64,000 bases of DNA from VFZN01 sp050249615 (lineage in GTDB: Bacteria; Acidobacteriota; Vicinamibacteria; Vicinamibacterales; UBA2999), in contig JBFWQE010000011.1 in assembly GCA_050249615.1 (NCBI GenBank), forward strand, positions 3,672 through 67,671. The letters are read 5' to 3'. Below the pieces are notes generated by a model. That model did not search any database, was not told where the DNA came from, and saw nothing but the letters and a program-made list of their open reading frames with translations. Both the position numbers and the translations under genes were made by a program. Position 1 is the stretch's first letter. Each line of letters starts with the position of its first letter. Below, piece after piece: positions 62,125 to 64,000 of this stretch.

Positions 62125-63453
62125 ATGCTGAATGACACGCTCGCGCTCATAGGGGGCACCGGGCTCGTGGCGCTCGCGCTGGGCGCCCTCGTCGGGTGGC
62201 TGGTGGCGCGGGCGAGAGCCGCGGAGGCGACCGCGGCGCTTCGCGCGGAGAACGCGCGGCTCATCGCCGAAGTCTCGCACCGCGACCAGGTGATTCCGGA
62301 GAAGCTCGCGCTCATCGAGCAGATGGAGGGACAGCTCCGGGACTCGTTCGAAGCGCTGGCGGCCGGAGCGCTGACCGCCAGCACCCGGCAGTTCCTCGAG
62401 CTGGCCGACCAGAAGATCGGCAACGTCCACCGGGCGGCGGCGGCTGAGCTCGGCCAGCGCCAGCAGGCGCTCGATGCGCTGGTGGCTCCCATCCGCGAGA
62501 CACTGACACAGGTGGCGGCCGCGCTGGCCGAGTCGGACCGGCTTCGCGTCCACGACGCGGCCAGCCTGCGCGCCTTGCTCGGCGCCGTCGGGCAGACGCA
62601 GCAGCAGCTGCAGCAGGAGACGCAGACGCTGGTGCGCGCCCTGCGCTCGCCCGGAGTGCGCGGGCGATGGGGCGAGGTGCAGCTCCGCAAGGTGGTCGAA
62701 CTCGCCGGCATGCTCGAGCACTGCGATTTCGAGGAGCAGCCCACCACCACGAGCGACGCCGGCCGCCTCCGGCCGGATCTCATCGTCAAGCTGCCCGGCC
62801 AGCACACCATCGTGGTGGACGCCAAGGTGCCGCTCGAGGCGTTCCTCGACGCGCAGATGGCCAGTGACGATGGCGTGCGATCGGGCCGGCTCGCGGATCA
62901 CGTGCGGCAGGTGAAGGAACACGTGACGAAGCTCGGCGCCAAGGCGTACTGGGATCAGTTCCCCTCCTCTCCCGACTTCGTCGTCCTGTTCCTGCCGGCC
63001 GAGGCCATCTTCATGGCCGCGCTCGAGCAGGACGCGCACCTCATCGACTACGGGGTGAAGCAGCGTGTGCTCATCGCGAGCCCGCTGACGCTGATTGCCC
63101 TGCTGCGGACGGCGGCGCTCGGCTGGCGGCAGGAGCGGCTGGCCATCAACTCGGAGGAGATCAGCCGGCTCGGCCGCGAGCTGTACGACCGTGCGCGCAG
63201 CTTCACCGATCGGCTGGAGACCGTGGGCAGCCGGCTCGACGCCACGGTGCGCGCGTTCAACGACGCGGTTGGCGCCTACGACGCGCGGGTGATGGTCTCG
63301 ATGCGCAAGTTCAAGGAACTGGGCGCGTCGACGGGTGACGAGATCAAGCCGCTGGCCACGGTGGATACCGCGCCGAGGAAGCTACAGAGCGCGACGCAGC
63401 CGGATCTGCTCGAGCCGGCGGAGCCCGTGCCGGACACGGTGGAGCGCTCGTAG
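62125..63453 (+). CDS. rmuC: DNA recombination protein RmuC homologue
   Basis: The 442-residue product has an N-terminal membrane helix (LALIGGTGLVALALGALVGWL), a long coiled coil to about residue 180, and the RmuC nuclease-like core: GVRGRWGEVQLRKVVELAGML, RPDLIVKLPGQHTIVVDAKVPLEAF with the PD-(D/E)xK-like pattern, and FVVLFLPAEAIFMAALEQD. RmuC limits inversions at short inverted repeats in E. coli. That is notable here since the window is rich in inverted repeats. Confidence 0.93.
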   Translation: MLNDTLALIGGTGLVALALGALVGWLVARARAAEATAALRAENARLIAEVSHRDQVIPEKLALIEQMEGQLRDSFEALAAGALTASTRQFLELADQKIGNVHRAAAAELGQRQQALDALVAPIRETLTQVAAALAESDRLRVHDAASLRALLGAVGQTQQQLQQETQTLVRALRSPGVRGRWGEVQLRKVVELAGMLEHCDFEEQPTTTSDAGRLRPDLIVKLPGQHTIVVDAKVPLEAFLDAQMASDDGVRSGRLADHVRQVKEHVTKLGAKAYWDQFPSSPDFVVLFLPAEAIFMAALEQDAHLIDYGVKQRVLIASPLTLIALLRTAALGWRQERLAINSEEISRLGRELYDRARSFTDRLETVGSRLDATVRAFNDAVGAYDARVMVSMRKFKELGASTGDEIKPLATVDTAPRKLQSATQPDLLEPAEPVPDTVERS

Positions 63454-63462
63454 GGCCGGCCG

Positions 63463-63532
63463 GGGACAGTCCCCGGTGACATCTCGTGACAGGGACAGTC
63501 CCCGGTGACATTCCGTGAGAGGGACTGTCCCC
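63463..63532. repeat. 29-bp tandem element with GGGACAGTCCCC cores
   Basis: Two direct units of 29 bp (63463-63491 and 63492-63520) each contain the hairpin-forming GGGACAGTCCCCGGTGACAT. A third, inverted core GGGACTGTCCCC follows at 63521-63532. Words like this form REP-type dispersed families in other genomes. Confidence 0.8.
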
Positions 63533-63553
63533 AGACCGTTGGCGCGCGCATGC

Positions 63554-63577
63554 TAGAGTCTTCGGCCGGAGACTCTA
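63554..63577. promoter_or_regulatory. 24-bp palindrome overlapping a start codon
   Basis: TAGAGTCTTCGG (63554-63565) faces CCGGAGACTCTA (63566-63577) with one mismatch in twelve, and the last base is the A of the ATG. It fits an operator for a dimeric regulator, or an RNA hairpin that blocks translation. Confidence 0.55.
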
Positions 63578-64000
63578 TGAATCGACTGCTGAGCCTGATC
63601 CTCCTTGCCGCGTGCGCGGCGTGTTCCCAACCTGCGCCGCCTGCCGAACCGACTCCTGCGGCGCCGCCTGCCCAGCCCGCTCGCACGCCCGAGGCCACGT
63701 CGCTCTCCGGGAAGCCGCTCTTCCCGCCCGAGACCATCGGCAACAGGGAGAAGCTCGATGCGGATCTGGCGCAGGCCGAGAAGGCGCTCGCCGCGGCGCC
63801 AGCGGATCCCGAGGCGCTCATCTGGCTGGGGCGCCGCCAGGCGTACCTCTGGCGCTACCGGGACGCCATCGCCACGTTCACGAAGGGGATCGAGCAGTAC
63901 CCAGACAATCCGAAGTTCTACCGGCATCGCGGCCATCGCTACATCTCGACCCGGCAGTTCGACAAGGCACAGGCGGACTTCGAGAAGGCGGTGTCCCTCA
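63577..64000 (+). CDS. TPR lipoprotein, C-terminus cut by window edge
   Basis: The visible 141 residues start MNRLLSLILLAACAACS, a lipoprotein signal with the lipobox AAC-S. An Ala/Pro-rich linker follows, then TPR-like helices (EALIWLGRRQAYLWRYRDAIATFTKGIEQYPDNPKFYRHRGHRY and RQFDKAQADFEKAV). The protein continues beyond the edge, so its total length and further domains are unknown. A palindrome covers the region just before the ATG. It is probably an outer-membrane or periplasmic scaffold lipoprotein. Confidence 0.8.
   Translation, partial: MNRLLSLILLAACAACSQPAPPAEPTPAAPPAQPARTPEATSLSGKPLFPPETIGNREKLDADLAQAEKALAAAPADPEALIWLGRRQAYLWRYRDAIATFTKGIEQYPDNPKFYRHRGHRYISTRQFDKAQADFEKAVSL

Overview
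This 64 kb window is GC-rich, densely packed chromosomal DNA. Gene content and style suggest an Acidobacteriota genome, most likely near the class Vicinamibacteria. The clues are a VWFA-related acidobacterial-type secreted protein, a secreted HEAT-repeat protein, a carboxypeptidase-regulatory/beta-barrel outer-membrane protein, a histidine kinase with a periplasmic PDZ domain, and many starts without a Shine-Dalgarno sequence. That placement is an inference from protein style, not from a marker gene. I see no rRNA, tRNA, CRISPR array, transposase, integrase or phage gene, so this looks like core chromosome with intergenic repeats.

Layout. 0-10 kb: a leftward purine block (M16 peptidase, purB, a small membrane protein, purF, HEAT protein, purM running off the left edge), then rlmN and an esterase lipoprotein rightward, and purD leftward. 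10-19 kb: rpsU with a terminator, a STAS anti-sigma antagonist, then a rightward envelope/polysaccharide cluster: UbiA-type prenyl-phosphate phosphoribosyltransferase homologue, DUF362 protein, a coiled-coil/Arg-rich protein and four GT4 glycosyltransferases arranged as paralogue pairs A-B-B'-A'. 19-27 kb: leftward sigma-54 response regulator, PDZ-containing histidine kinase, an outer-membrane beta-barrel protein without a visible plug, and a secreted protein of unknown function. 27-31 kb: glgC, eno and gpmA, with related inverted-repeat elements in front of eno and gpmA. 31-42 kb: methylmalonyl-CoA mutase catalytic subunit, OppD/OppF ATPases, a MacB/LolD-like ATPase, acetyl-CoA synthetase, an ExeA-like ATPase, inositol-3-phosphate synthase and small enzymes. 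42-48 kb: a D-aminopeptidase, a TonB protein with a HTH-like N-terminus, a VWFA protein, a BON protein, a zinc-ribbon GNAT and a lipoprotein-like protein. 48-57 kb: polA, pcnB and a serine-synthesis operon (DUF1015, serA, serC). 57-64 kb: outer-membrane protein, M23 peptidase, pseudokinase-PEGA protein, M28 peptidase, rmuC and a TPR lipoprotein cut by the right edge.

Two regulatory patterns stand out. First, twelve genes have a -10-like hexamer (TATAAT, TATCAT, TACACT and similar) only 6-10 nt before the start codon and no Shine-Dalgarno, the layout expected for leaderless mRNAs. In one divergent pair the two -10 boxes overlap. Second, short degenerate 7-8 bp tandem arrays fill many intergenic gaps, and at three leaderless genes they abut the upstream side of the -10 box.

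Many adjacent same-strand genes overlap by ATGA, GTGA or TGATG, so translational coupling is common. All long antisense reading frames in this GC-rich DNA were treated as shadows.
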